In this document: positions 17,995-27,005 of the stretch, piece by piece
How the letters are laid out: every line of letters begins with the position of its first letter
Position numbering within the stretch: the stretch's first letter is position 1
Assembly (NCBI GenBank): GCA_004558105.1
Contig: SFEB01000001.1
Location: 1-55,308, forward strand
Reading direction: 5' to 3'
DNA: 55,308 bases
From: Clostridiales bacterium
GTDB taxonomy: Bacteria > Bacillota > Clostridia > Christensenellales > CAG-314
The notes under the pieces: model-generated
What the model was told of the DNA's origin: nothing
What the model saw: only the letters and a program-made list of their open reading frames with translations
The model's database searches: none
Program-made: the position numbers and the translations under genes

Positions 17995-18028
17995 TTGACT
18001 TGCTTAATACGATGCTAAAATGTATAAT
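17995..18028 (+). promoter_or_regulatory. Sigma-A promoter of the nitroreductase-malic enzyme pair
   Basis: Two overlapping solutions exist: TTGACT (17995-18000), 15 bases, TAAAAT (18016-18021); or TTGCTT (18000-18005), 17 bases, TATAAT (18023-18028). The second has the better spacing and -10. The gap 17925-18095 holds nothing else recognisable. Confidence 0.65.
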
Positions 18029-18095
18029 AAGGACAGATAATATATCGTAAAAGATATTCATTATTGCAAAATACTAAAATAAGTCGGAGATTACT

Positions 18096-18611
18096 ATGAA
18101 CGAAACTATTTCAACCTTGACGACACGCAAGAGTAGCAGACTTTACAGACATGAACATATTTCAGAAGCGGAAATAGAACAGATTTTAGCGGCTGGCTTA
18201 AACGCACCGAGCGGTAGAAACACTCAATCCCCACGTTTTGTCGTCGTTACAGACGAAGATACGGTAAAAAAACTTTCGCAACTCAATGCCGCAGTAATGG
18301 GCTTTGACGGCGATCCGTTTTACGGCGCACAGGATCTTATCATAGTACTTGCAAAAAAGGAATGTACTTATCTTTACGACGGCAGTCTCGCCATGGGCAA
18401 TCTTTTAAGCGCCGCATGGTCGCTGGGAATAGATTGTCGTTGGATTCATCGCGCCAAAGAAATTTTTGAGTCCGATGAGGGTAAACGTCTTCTTAAAAAA
18501 TGGGGTATAGACGAGGACGTCGAGGGTATAGGCTTTTGCATTCTCGGACATGCCGCAGACGATAAAGAAAAAACGAAAATCAAGCCCGGCAGAGTATTTT
18601 ACGTCAAATAA
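18096..18611 (+). CDS. Nitroreductase family protein
   Basis: 171 residues, an FMN-dependent oxidoreductase of the nitroreductase fold, on the short side for the family (~170-220). The N-terminus carries the phosphate-contacting Arg-Ser-Arg-like RKSSRLY and the APSGRNTQSPRFVVV segment that lines the flavin; a C-terminal GFCILGHA strand and the closing basic tail KIKPGRVF contact flavin phosphate in relatives. Members reduce nitro compounds, quinones or flavins with NAD(P)H; the natural substrate cannot be told from sequence. Malic enzyme follows 21 bases later, so the two are probably one transcript. Confidence 0.88.
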   Translation: MNETISTLTTRKSSRLYRHEHISEAEIEQILAAGLNAPSGRNTQSPRFVVVTDEDTVKKLSQLNAAVMGFDGDPFYGAQDLIIVLAKKECTYLYDGSLAMGNLLSAAWSLGIDCRWIHRAKEIFESDEGKRLLKKWGIDEDVEGIGFCILGHAADDKEKTKIKPGRVFYVK

Positions 18612-18632
18612 ACCACAAGGAGAAACAGGCAG

Positions 18633-19802
18633 ATGAATGATTCTTTAGCACTAAAAAAACATTTTGAATGGAAAGGAAAGATAGAAACCAAAGTTAAAGT
18701 ACCCGTTGATACACAGGAAGAACTTGCTATTGCATATACCCCCGGAGTTGCCGACGCATGCGTGGCGATAAAAGAAAACCCTGAACTCAGTTTCGAATTG
18801 ACGGGTCGGGCAAATACCGTTGCGGTTATAACCGACGGCACGGCTATTTTAGGTCTGGGCAATATAGGTCCCGAGGCAGGTATGCCCGTAATGGAAGGCA
18901 AATGCGCCTTGTTCAAGCGTTTCGGCAACGTTGACGCTTTTCCGCTTTGTCTCCGCACTACCGATACGGAAGAGATAATAAAGACGATAAAATATCTGGA
19001 GGGCAGTTTCGGCGGCATCAATCTGGAGGATATTGCCGCTCCGCGCTGCTTTGAAATAGAGACCAGATTGAAGAAAGAACTTGATATTCCTGTATTTCAC
19101 GACGACCAGCATGGCACTGCGATTGTAGTGGGCGCGGCTTTGATTAACGCGTTAAAAGTCGCTAAAAAGCAGATTGGCGACGTGAAAGTCGTGGTTAACG
19201 GCGCAGGAGCGGCAGGTACGGCGATATCTAAGTACCTTCTTTTTATGGGCGCAGGTGACGTTGTAGTGTGCGATAAGTTCGGAATAATCAACAAGCATGA
19301 CGCTTCTTTGTCTCCGTCGCATGCTGAGTTGGCGAAGTTAACGAATAAAGAGGACAAAAAGGGTACGTTGTCCGACGCATTGGTCGGTGCAGACGTATTT
19401 ATCGGAGTATCGGCAGGTAACGTCGTGAGCGAGGAAATGGTGGCTAGTATGGCGTCCGATCCGATAGTTTTTGCAATGGCAAATCCCGTTCCCGAAATAT
19501 CTCCCGAAAAAGCCAGAAACGCCGGCGCTCTTATCGTCGGCACCGGAAGCAGTAAATATCCAAATCAAATCAATAACGCGTTGGTTTTCCCCGGGATTTT
19601 CCGTGGAGCGCTGGACGCAAGAGCGAGCGACGTCAATATGGAAATGATGGTAGCGGCAAGTAAAGGAATTGCTTCCGCCATACCCGACGAAGAGTTGACA
19701 ACCGAAAATATAATTCCTAAAGCGGTTGACGAAAATGCGCACAGAGCAGTTGCCCGCGCAGTATTTCAAGCCGCTAAAGACAGCGGTGTGGCTCGCAGAT
19801 GA
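18633..19802 (+). CDS. NAD(P)-dependent malic enzyme (oxaloacetate-decarboxylating)
   Basis: 389 residues, the short bacterial form. Oxidatively decarboxylates malate to pyruvate with NAD(P)+ and a divalent metal. Visible: the catalytic Tyr in AYTPGVADAC, Lys in GKCALFKRFG, metal ligands in LEDIAAPRCFEIE and HDDQHGTAIV, the Rossmann loop GAGAAGTAI, and ANPVPEISPE. AAGGAG at 17 to 11 bases before the ATG. The operon ends at a bidirectional terminator. It may feed pyruvate and reducing equivalents to anaerobic metabolism. Confidence 0.95.
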   Translation: MNDSLALKKHFEWKGKIETKVKVPVDTQEELAIAYTPGVADACVAIKENPELSFELTGRANTVAVITDGTAILGLGNIGPEAGMPVMEGKCALFKRFGNVDAFPLCLRTTDTEEIIKTIKYLEGSFGGINLEDIAAPRCFEIETRLKKELDIPVFHDDQHGTAIVVGAALINALKVAKKQIGDVKVVVNGAGAAGTAISKYLLFMGAGDVVVCDKFGIINKHDASLSPSHAELAKLTNKEDKKGTLSDALVGADVFIGVSAGNVVSEEMVASMASDPIVFAMANPVPEISPEKARNAGALIVGTGSSKYPNQINNALVFPGIFRGALDARASDVNMEMMVAASKGIASAIPDEELTTENIIPKAVDENAHRAVARAVFQAAKDSGVARR

Positions 19803-19824
19803 AATAAAACCTTTTGATAAAAAA

Positions 19825-19858
19825 CACTTTCCGGGAAAATCTCGGAAAGTGCTTTTTT
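19825..19858 (+). terminator. Bidirectional terminator between malic enzyme and recombinase
   Basis: CACTTTCCG pairs with CGGAAAGTG (19825-19851), extended inward by GGA/TCT to 12 pairs with an AAA loop, followed by six T. Six A precede it, so it also serves the convergent minus-strand gene. Confidence 0.9.
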
Positions 19859-20702
19859 ATGACACAAGACTGAGTTTGTCAAGGGTTGTCCTGTGTTCTT
19901 TTCCCGTTGAAATAAGATAAATCCTTGTCGTATCGATACTGGAGTGTCCTAGTACGTCCGACAGTCTGACGAGGTCATGGCATTGGTCGTAAAAGGTTTT
20001 CGCAAATAGATGACGGAGATTGTGCGGATAAACTTTACTCGTTTCTATACCTGCATATTTGCTTGCCTTTTTCATTTCTCGCCAGATATGTCGCCTGTCC
20101 ATTGGATTTTTGTTTCGCGTGACAAAAATCTCTCCCGAGGTAATGCTTTTTTCTTTTGCGTAGGCAATAAGTTGTTTAGATAGAGCGGCAGGGAGGAGGA
20201 TGGTTCGGATTTTTCCTTTGAGGCTTATTTCCGCCTTTCCTTTTATTGCGTTTTCCAGCGTTATATATTTCAGTTCCGAAACTCGTATGCCCGTTGAGCA
20301 AATCGTCTGTACCAATAGCAGAAGTTTTTGTGTTTTCGGGTTTTTCTTTAAAGCTTCGATAATTTTTAAATATTCTTTTCTGGTCAAATCCCGATTATCC
20401 TCTCTGAAAAGTTTTTTGGAAACCACAAGATATTTTATCCGCCAGTCTGAGTGGTTTTTGAAACTGAAAAATTTATTGACTGCCGCAAGATATCCGTTGA
20501 CTGTCTGAGGTGCAAAACCTTTATCGATAAGAGCCTTTTTCCATTCGATTGCAGTGTTTTTGTTTGCTACCCGTCCCTTTAAAAACTCGGCGTAACCGGT
20601 GATGCATTTTACGTATTTTTCTACGGTATGTGCGCCGCGTTCTTCCGCCCTGAGTTTTTTTTCGAAATCGTTTACTTCTTTTTTAGTTAAAATAATTGCC
20701 AT
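19857..20702 (-). CDS. Solitary tyrosine recombinase (XerC/D-like integrase)
   Basis: 281 residues. N-terminal SAM-like core-binding domain (about 1-95) and C-terminal catalytic domain. The full active site is visible: Arg140 (TGIRVSEL), Lys164 in the beta-hairpin (LKGKIR), His227 and Arg230 (HNLRH), His253 (LGHSS) and nucleophile Tyr262 (TTRIYL). AAAGGAG precedes the ATG. It is inserted between housekeeping genes, with no excisionase, relaxase or phage gene near it. It could be a chromosome-dimer resolvase, a DNA-inversion enzyme or a remnant of an integrated element. No dif-like or att-like repeats were identified. Confidence 0.92.
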   Translation of the reverse strand: MAIILTKKEVNDFEKKLRAEERGAHTVEKYVKCITGYAEFLKGRVANKNTAIEWKKALIDKGFAPQTVNGYLAAVNKFFSFKNHSDWRIKYLVVSKKLFREDNRDLTRKEYLKIIEALKKNPKTQKLLLLVQTICSTGIRVSELKYITLENAIKGKAEISLKGKIRTILLPAALSKQLIAYAKEKSITSGEIFVTRNKNPMDRRHIWREMKKASKYAGIETSKVYPHNLRHLFAKTFYDQCHDLVRLSDVLGHSSIDTTRIYLISTGKEHRTTLDKLSLVS

Positions 20703-20728
20703 TTTTTTACTCCTTTGTTTTTTATTAA

Positions 20729-20755
20729 TAAAAAACTCCGCAGAAAGCGGAGTTT
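20729..20755 (-). terminator. Terminator after the TtcA-family gene
   Basis: On the minus strand AACTCCGC, loop TTTCT, GCGGAGTT (20734-20754) followed by a run of T. It separates the thiolation gene from the recombinase gene, which would then depend on read-through or an unrecognised promoter. Confidence 0.85.
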
Positions 20756-20786
20756 AATATCTCTGTAGTGGTTTATATTTATTCGT

Positions 20787-21539
20787 TCATTCTTCTTGTT
20801 CTTTTTTGTATTTTTCTTCTACGTTGTCCCACAGGTTGTATCGGTCGTAGCACGTTATAGCTGCGCCTATGCGGTCTTTTGCAAAGGGATTGTCGACGCA
20901 GATGTTTTTGATAAGTTCCTTCATCGATTGGCGTTGCGTGTGCTTGTCGGCAGGGCAGGGATTGAATGCAACGGGTAGATTCTGCTGTGTTGCGTATGCC
21001 GCAATATCTTTTTCCTCGATATAGACCATAGGTCTGATCAAAGAAATTCTGCTTCTGCTCATAAAGTTTTTTGGGGCGAAGGTATTTAGTCTTCCTTCAA
21101 AAATCATACTTAAAAAGAAAGTTTCGATAACGTCGTCTTTGTGGTGTCCCAAAGCCAATTTATTGCATCCGTTATTGATTAAAACAGTATTAAGCGCGCC
21201 GCGGCGCATTTTACTGCAAAGACTGCAAGGATTGGTTTCTTTACGTACGTCAAAAATAATTTCGGCGATATCCGTTTTTTCAACGATATACGGGATATCG
21301 AGATTTTTGCACCACTCTGCTATACCGTCAAAGCTCATTCCCTTAAATCCCATATCGATAGTTATCGCCAGAAGGTCGAACTTTTGCGGCGAAAACCGCT
21401 GATATGCTTTGAGTAAAGCCAACAAAGTAAGACTGTCTTTGCCTCCGCTTACGCCTACGGCAATTTTATCTCCGTCTTGTATCATATCGAATTCTGTGAT
21501 TGCTTTTCTGAACGGCGCTAAAAGTTGTTGCGTTTTCAT
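20787..21539 (-). CDS. TtcA-family tRNA thiolation / PP-loop ATPase
   Basis: 250 residues. PP-loop GVSGGKDSLTLL near residues 29-40 binds ATP and adenylates the target base. The paired Cys of CSLCSKMRRG and the Cys of NPCPADKHTQR correspond to the three cluster ligands of TtcA, which makes 2-thiocytidine at position 32 of tRNAs; GHHKDDVIETF is the second family hallmark. GGAGG just before the ATG. TilS-type lysidine synthetase is an alternative but lacks the CxxC. Transcribed alone from a divergent promoter. Confidence 0.88.
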   Translation of the reverse strand: MKTQQLLAPFRKAITEFDMIQDGDKIAVGVSGGKDSLTLLALLKAYQRFSPQKFDLLAITIDMGFKGMSFDGIAEWCKNLDIPYIVEKTDIAEIIFDVRKETNPCSLCSKMRRGALNTVLINNGCNKLALGHHKDDVIETFFLSMIFEGRLNTFAPKNFMSRSRISLIRPMVYIEEKDIAAYATQQNLPVAFNPCPADKHTQRQSMKELIKNICVDNPFAKDRIGAAITCYDRYNLWDNVEEKYKKEQEE

Positions 21540-21557
21540 ATTTTCCTCCGCCGTAAT

Positions 21558-21586
21558 ATTTTAGCAGACAAAAGCTTTATCGCCAA
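21558..21586 (-). promoter_or_regulatory. Promoter of the TtcA-family gene
   Basis: On the minus strand TTGGCG (21581-21586), 17 bases, TAAAAT (21558-21563), about 10 bases before the ribosome site. Confidence 0.65.
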
Positions 21587-21624
21587 CTGTTTTTACCCTT
21601 TTTTCAGCAATTTTTACGTTACAA

Positions 21625-21653
21625 TTGCCAAATCGTTCCTTTTGATATATAAT
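21625..21653 (+). promoter_or_regulatory. Promoter of the metallo-beta-lactamase/shikimate operon
   Basis: TTGCCA (21625-21630), 17 bases, perfect TATAAT (21648-21653). Transcription would start near 21660, which excludes the upstream ATG at 21658 as a start and supports the ATG at 21727. Confidence 0.8.
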
Positions 21654-21726
21654 ATAGGTGATAAATCGGCGTGACGTTATTCACGCATTGAAAGTCACAA
21701 TAAACGTCGGTACAGGAGGCAAGTAT

Positions 21727-23052
21727 ATGGCAAATAAAAAACAGAATACCGAAAAAACGGCAAAATCAAAATCGCAACAACGTAAAGAAGTCGGTGCGTT
21801 TGCGTTGGGCGCGGCTGCCGTGGGCTTCGCGGCTGCAAAAGCAGCGAAAAAAGGTAAAAACAAAAAGCAAAAAAAGGTGATTAATGCCGTTGCATTTATT
21901 CTCGTCGTAGTAATAATAGTTTGCGGCGTAATGTTTTATATGGATATCGCTCCGTTCAATTTTGAGATAAACGGCGATTCCTTTAAATTTTATTCCTATA
22001 CTCCGATTATTCCAGTAAAGGATATAGGAGATTTACAACTTTCGGACTTCCGCTTGCACGTTATCGACGTCAATCAGGGCGATTGTCTGTTTTTGCAACT
22101 TCCGGACGGTAAAAACATGTTGATAGACGGCGCTAAAAAGAGCGACGTTATCGCAAACGGTATTTTGGATTACCTTTTTGCAGACGCAAACGGTATAGCG
22201 GCAGACGGTAAAGTAGTTATCGATTACGTGGTGCTTACTCACGCCGACGCAGACCATTGCGGTAGCCTTGACGACGTTATTAAAAGCGACAAGGTGGACG
22301 TAAAAAACGTTTACCGTCCGTTGATTTTATCAAGTTATGAAAGCGATTCGCTTAAAGAATACGCGTCTGCCAATAACCTTGGTTACTCCACCATTACTAC
22401 CGTCGTTTACAAGGAATTCGTCAAGGCGGTAGAAGAAGAAAACGGTTGTCAGACTTATTACAATCTGGGCAATCGTACTCTGTCGGGCGACGGCTACACG
22501 ATGTATTTTTTCAATCCGACGATAGACATGTATCAGGACGTTAAGTCCGCTCAGGATAAAAACAACGTTTCTCCCATTATCATACTTGACTTGGAAGTCG
22601 CGGGTAAAAAGATCGCCCTGACGGGTGACGCAGACAAGGAGCAGGAAGACAACTTTATATCTCAACTTTCCGACAATGAGTACGGTATTGACTCAGCGTT
22701 CTGCGACGTCGATATTTTAAAAGTCGCCCACCACGGAGGCAAAGAATCAAGCAATCAGGAGTTTCTTGAAGTCGTCAAACCCGAATACGCGCTTATCAGC
22801 GTAGGAGCGAAAAATACTTACGGTCACCCGACGCAAGAAGCGTTACAACGTCTTGACGGCATCGGATGCAAAACGATTTACCGTACCGACCTTAACGGAA
22901 GTATAGTCGTCACCGTTACTGCCGACGGAACCCTAAGTTTTGATACTACCGGCAGCGTTTCGGCAGCGGCAGGCGCAGGAAGGTTCGGTTACGACTTCTT
23001 TGCTGTGTACAAAAATCTGATAAAGTCAGCAAAACAATACATGGCGGCGTAA
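21727..23052 (+). CDS. Membrane-anchored ComEC-like metallo-beta-lactamase
   Basis: 441 residues. After a Lys-rich, Ala-rich N-terminus (residues 1-50), one membrane segment at about 52-72 (VINAVAFILVVVIIVCGVMF) leads to an extracytoplasmic metallo-beta-lactamase domain like that at the C-terminus of ComEC/Rec2: VIDVNQGDCLFLQLPDG, zinc-binding HADADHCG, TGDAD and AHHGG with YGHPT near the end. ComEC uses this domain as a nuclease on incoming DNA, but the channel domain is missing here, so the target is unknown. The start at 21727 follows AGGAGG by 6 bases; the upstream ATG at 21658 lies at the predicted transcript start. It is 4 bases from the AroC-AroB gene, so it shares the shikimate transcript. 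Confidence 0.88.
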   Translation: MANKKQNTEKTAKSKSQQRKEVGAFALGAAAVGFAAAKAAKKGKNKKQKKVINAVAFILVVVIIVCGVMFYMDIAPFNFEINGDSFKFYSYTPIIPVKDIGDLQLSDFRLHVIDVNQGDCLFLQLPDGKNMLIDGAKKSDVIANGILDYLFADANGIAADGKVVIDYVVLTHADADHCGSLDDVIKSDKVDVKNVYRPLILSSYESDSLKEYASANNLGYSTITTVVYKEFVKAVEEENGCQTYYNLGNRTLSGDGYTMYFFNPTIDMYQDVKSAQDKNNVSPIIILDLEVAGKKIALTGDADKEQEDNFISQLSDNEYGIDSAFCDVDILKVAHHGGKESSNQEFLEVVKPEYALISVGAKNTYGHPTQEALQRLDGIGCKTIYRTDLNGSIVVTVTADGTLSFDTTGSVSAAAGAGRFGYDFFAVYKNLIKSAKQYMAA

Positions 23053-23056
23053 TAAT

Positions 23057-25006
23057 ATGATAAAGTTTTTTGCAAAAGGTTTTTCGCACGGCAAGGGATA
23101 CCTTTGTACCGCGGTCGGCTTGCCGGAAGGGTACAGAATAGATACGAACGCCGTTGCCTGCGAACTTTCCCGCCGTCGCGAAGGGATAGGGCGTAGTCCT
23201 CGCATGAAAAATGAAGATGATAAGATAACTTTTTTAAGCGGTATAGACGCAAACGGTCGTACCGACGGGAGTCCTTTGCAATTTTTTATTTCAAACAACG
23301 ATACAACGTTGCCGAAAAAACCGCCCATAACGGCGTTGAGAAGCGGACATGCCGACCTTGTCGGTTGCGTAAAATACGGTCTTGACGACGCCCGAATTGT
23401 CTGTGAACTTGCTTCTGCGAGACGTACCGTCGCTTATACCGCGTTCGGTGCGATATGTAAACAGATTTTAGCGACGAAAAATATTTATACGTATTCTGAA
23501 GTAACGCAAATAGGAAAAGTTAAGAGGGACGGTAAGGTTGATTTTGACGCACTCAGTACTGCGGAAATACTTTCTGCGCGAGAAAACGGCGAGAGTATAG
23601 GCGGCAAGGTCATGGTGGGCTGTAACGGTCTTGGTATGGGGATGGGTAATTTAATCGATTATGAAAATCGTCTTGACGGTATAATTGCTCATGCTTTGAT
23701 GAGTATACCTTCCGTCAAAGGTGTGGAGTTCGGTCTCGGCACGCTTTTTTCCGATAAAACAAACGGACAGGTTGCCGACGTATTGACGGTAAAAGACGGA
23801 AAAATCGTTTATGCCACCAACAATTGCGGCGGCATCGTAGGCGGACTTACCAACGGTAACGATATTGTCGCCACTTTAACGGTCAAGCCCGTTCCGACTA
23901 CGAAAAAAGGCGTGGAAACGGTGGATTTGGTTACCGGAGAAAGAAGCGTTTCGCACTACGAACGCAGTGATACGTGCGTAGTAAGCAACGTCGGAGTCAT
24001 TGCAGAAAATATTCTTGCCGCCACAGTTCTTGATATTGTTTTGCAATACGAAAATGCTACCGTTCGTTACGAAAAATTCGACAAGAATTGCGTCACGGGG
24101 AATAAGGTTTTCGTCGTAGACAAAAAGGTAATGCCTTTAATCAATCTAAACGGCGAAAAAGTTTTTGCGATAGAAAACCCCGAAAAAGAGAAAAACTTGC
24201 TGACAGTTGAAAAATTGTTGACCTTTTTTTCGGAAAACAAGTTAAAACGTACCGACTGGGTTGTGGCGATAGGCGGCGGCGCATTGTCGGATACGGCAGG
24301 TTTTTCGGCAGCAATATACAAGCGCGGCGTAAATATTTGTCTTGTTCCGACTACTTTGTTGTCTATGGTCGACGCGGCGCACGGCGGAAAAAACGCCGTC
24401 AATTTCGACAACGTAAAAAACGTGATAGGTACGTTTTATAAACCCCGGAAAGTAATCGTGGATTTTGATTTTTTAAACACCAACACGCAACTATTGAAGA
24501 AAGAGGCTTTTGGTGAAATAATCAAATGCGCTTTACTCGATAACAAAGTTATGTCGGCGCTCAAAGCCGACGCCGATATAAAGGAATTGATTAAACTTTG
24601 TATTTCCTTTAAGAACGAAGTAGTTAACCGTGACCCTTACGACCTTTTTTGGCGAAAACAACTCAACCTCGGTCACACTTTCGGACATGCTTTTGAACGT
24701 ACGTTTAGTCTGCCGCATGGCGAGGCGGTTTTACAAGGCTTGTTTTACGAAACTATGCTTGCCGGGTACGTCGGCGCGACGGAAAAGGAGTTTTGTGAGA
24801 AGACACTTGATTTTCTCACCCGTTACGTAACCCCGATACGCATTTTGCCGACCGATGCGGAAAGAATAATTGATTTTTGTATGGCGGACAAAAAGAACGA
24901 AAATGAAAATATATGTTTCGTTTTTGCGGCGCCGTATTTTGATTTTGAATTAAAAAACGTCGATAAACGGACGGTTAAGGAGTTTTTTGCCCATGTCTAC
25001 AACTAA
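23057..25006 (+). CDS. aroCB: Fused chorismate synthase - 3-dehydroquinate synthase (AroC-AroB)
   Basis: 649 residues holding steps seven and two of the shikimate pathway. Residues 1 to about 335 are chorismate synthase: His11 in FSHGKG, His98 in RSGHAD, SARRTVAYTAFGAI (relatives have SARET), GGIVGG and Asp305 in ERSDTCV. Residues about 345-649 are dehydroquinate synthase: NAD-binding AIGGGALSDTAGF near 404, PTTLLSMVDAAHGGK, and the zinc ligands Glu487 (FGEIIKC), His540 (NLGHTFGH) and His554 (LPHGEAV). The AroB part is about 50 residues shorter at its N-terminus than the stand-alone enzyme. No stop or frame change lies between the halves. No clear ribosome site; probably coupled to the gene 4 bases upstream. 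Overlaps the next gene. Confidence 0.93.
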   Translation: MIKFFAKGFSHGKGYLCTAVGLPEGYRIDTNAVACELSRRREGIGRSPRMKNEDDKITFLSGIDANGRTDGSPLQFFISNNDTTLPKKPPITALRSGHADLVGCVKYGLDDARIVCELASARRTVAYTAFGAICKQILATKNIYTYSEVTQIGKVKRDGKVDFDALSTAEILSARENGESIGGKVMVGCNGLGMGMGNLIDYENRLDGIIAHALMSIPSVKGVEFGLGTLFSDKTNGQVADVLTVKDGKIVYATNNCGGIVGGLTNGNDIVATLTVKPVPTTKKGVETVDLVTGERSVSHYERSDTCVVSNVGVIAENILAATVLDIVLQYENATVRYEKFDKNCVTGNKVFVVDKKVMPLINLNGEKVFAIENPEKEKNLLTVEKLLTFFSENKLKRTDWVVAIGGGALSDTAGFSAAIYKRGVNICLVPTTLLSMVDAAHGGKNAVNFDNVKNVIGTFYKPRKVIVDFDFLNTNTQLLKKEAFGEIIKCALLDNKVMSALKADADIKELIKLCISFKNEVVNRDPYDLFWRKQLNLGHTFGHAFERTFSLPHGEAVLQGLFYETMLAGYVGATEKEFCEKTLDFLTRYVTPIRILPTDAERIIDFCMADKKNENENICFVFAAPYFDFELKNVDKRTVKEFFAHVYN

Positions 25007-27005
25007 ACAAGCAAGAAAAACCTTAAAATACTTAAATTTGCCGTACGGCGACAAATCGATTACTCATCGTGCGCTTATTTGCGCCGCTTTGTCGGACGGT
25101 AAATGTACTTTAACCAACGCTGCGCTCAATGCCGACACTTACGCAACCATATCGTGTCTTAACGCAATAGGTGCAAAAATAACTGTTTTGGGCGGCGGAA
25201 AAATAGAAGTTAACCCTGTTTTAACGCCCAACACCGACGTCGTTTTGAATTGTCTTAACAGCGGAACGACTGCCAGAATGTTGGCAGGCGTTGCCGTCGG
25301 ATTGAATATTCACGCCACCTTTATCGGTGACGAAAGCTTGTCGAAACGTCCGATGCAACGCGTTATCCGTCCTTTAACGGCAATGGGAGGCAGGATAGAA
25401 GAAAAAGAAGGCTGTCTTTTTGAAGTTTTCAAGCACGGCGAATTGCACGGAATAGATTACGAAATGCCCTCTCCGTCGGCGCAGGTCAAGAGCGCAATAC
25501 TCTTAGCAGGATTGTTTGCAAAAGGCAAAACTTCGGTAAAAGAAGCCTTCGCTACCCGTAATCATACCGAACTGATGCTTAAACGCTTTTCTGCGGACGT
25601 TTCGTGTGCCGACGGTCGGGTTTCCGTTTCGGGCGGTTTTCCGCTTAAAGCCAATGACGTCGATATTCCAAACGATTTTTCCACGGCGGCGGTGTTGATA
25701 GCGATGCATGCAACCGATCCGGACGGCGTATTGATATCAGACGTCGGCTTAAATCCCACGCGGACTGCTTTTTTGGAGTGGCTTAGACTTGGCGGAGCGG
25801 AAGTGAACGTAACAGTTAAAGGTAATGCGAGCGGTGAAAACGTAGGCGACGTTTACGTCAACGCCTCTGCGTTAAGAGCCGTAAATTCAACGTACGCACT
25901 GAGTAATAAAATGATTGACGAAGTACCGTTGGCATGCCTTATGGCCGCCACGGCGCAAGGCAACAGCCGATTTGAAGGGCTTGGTGAACTTACAAAAAAA
26001 GAAAGCGACAGACTTGCCGCAACGGAAGAAATTTTAAATTCTTACGGCGTTAAAACCGAATGCGACGGAAACGATTTAACGGTTTTCGGCGGTGCGCTGA
26101 CGACGCCCGACAGCGTAGTTTCTACTGACGACCACCGTATGGCAATGCTTAATATTGCGGCAAGCAGTATATGTGAAAAACCGTATATTCCGCATAACAG
26201 CCGTTGCATCGACGTTTCTTGCCCAAACTTTTTACGGATGCTAGGCAATCCTTACCGTTGGGGATTGTTCGGTACGGACGTCACTCACAGTCTTTCGCCG
26301 TTACTTTACAAAGTACTTTGTTCTGTTACGGGAGTAAAAGCGGAATATAGTCTGTTCAATCTTTCGGAAAAAGAGTTTGATTCGGGTTTTAAGAATATTT
26401 TCAGTCGTCTTGACGGCGCAAACCTCACTATGCCGTTTAAAACCGTATTGACCGGTTTTGATGCGCCGGTTAATACGTTACTTAATCTCAACGGTACGGT
26501 CGTACCGTTCAATACCGACGGATTTGGACTGATAAACGCATTAAAGGATGAAGGAATAGAAGTCAAAGATAAAAACTTGTTAATTCTCGGTTGCGGCGGC
26601 ACGGCGAAAGAAGCGGTCAGGGTGCTTACGTTTAACGGCGCAAGAGTCACCTTGCGAAATCGTACTGCGAGTAAAGTCGAGGGTTTGAAAAAACTATATC
26701 CTTTGCAACCCGACGACGGGAAAACGATATTTGACGGCGTATTGTCTTTTTTACCGCCTACCGACGGATTGGCGCTTGTTACCGATCAAGAGTTAAAATC
26801 CGCTGATTTTGCATTTGACGCATGTTACGTTCAGCGAACGGTATTCTTTGCGCATGCCGTTGAAAATTGCAGGCGAGTTATCGGCGGGGAGAATATGTTG
26901 TTTTGGCAAGGCGTAAAAAATTTTGAAATATGGACGAACATGACCTTGACCGAAGAACGTATTTCCGCTGCCAAAAAGATGTTTTTTAAGGAGATTCGTA
27001 AATGA
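24993..27005 (+). CDS. aroAE: Fused EPSP synthase - shikimate dehydrogenase (AroA-AroE)
   Basis: 670 residues combining steps six and four. Residues 1 to about 412 are EPSP synthase: Lys21 in YGDKSITHRAL, NSGTTARML, SKRPMQRVIRPL, SPSAQVKSA, Asp309 in DEVPLACL, KESDRLAA and DDHRMAM. Residues about 421-670 are shikimate dehydrogenase: HSLSPLL, catalytic Lys483 (NLTMPFK) and Asp509 (FNTDGFG), NADP loop LGCGGTAKEAV, and WQGVKNFEIWT near the end. The joint is about eight residues. I chose ATG 24993, ten bases after AAGGAG; a TTG at 24987 is the alternative. The start overlaps the end of the AroC-AroB gene by 14 bases, and the stop overlaps aroQ by ATGA. Confidence 0.94.
   Translation: MSTTKQARKTLKYLNLPYGDKSITHRALICAALSDGKCTLTNAALNADTYATISCLNAIGAKITVLGGGKIEVNPVLTPNTDVVLNCLNSGTTARMLAGVAVGLNIHATFIGDESLSKRPMQRVIRPLTAMGGRIEEKEGCLFEVFKHGELHGIDYEMPSPSAQVKSAILLAGLFAKGKTSVKEAFATRNHTELMLKRFSADVSCADGRVSVSGGFPLKANDVDIPNDFSTAAVLIAMHATDPDGVLISDVGLNPTRTAFLEWLRLGGAEVNVTVKGNASGENVGDVYVNASALRAVNSTYALSNKMIDEVPLACLMAATAQGNSRFEGLGELTKKESDRLAATEEILNSYGVKTECDGNDLTVFGGALTTPDSVVSTDDHRMAMLNIAASSICEKPYIPHNSRCIDVSCPNFLRMLGNPYRWGLFGTDVTHSLSPLLYKVLCSVTGVKAEYSLFNLSEKEFDSGFKNIFSRLDGANLTMPFKTVLTGFDAPVNTLLNLNGTVVPFNTDGFGLINALKDEGIEVKDKNLLILGCGGTAKEAVRVLTFNGARVTLRNRTASKVEGLKKLYPLQPDDGKTIFDGVLSFLPPTDGLALVTDQELKSADFAFDACYVQRTVFFAHAVENCRRVIGGENMLFWQGVKNFEIWTNMTLTEERISAAKKMFFKEIRK

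Noticed and set aside
21658..21726. ATG at 21658 as start of the metallo-beta-lactamase gene
   Set aside because: It is 5 bases after the TATAAT box; ATG 21727 has AGGAGG.
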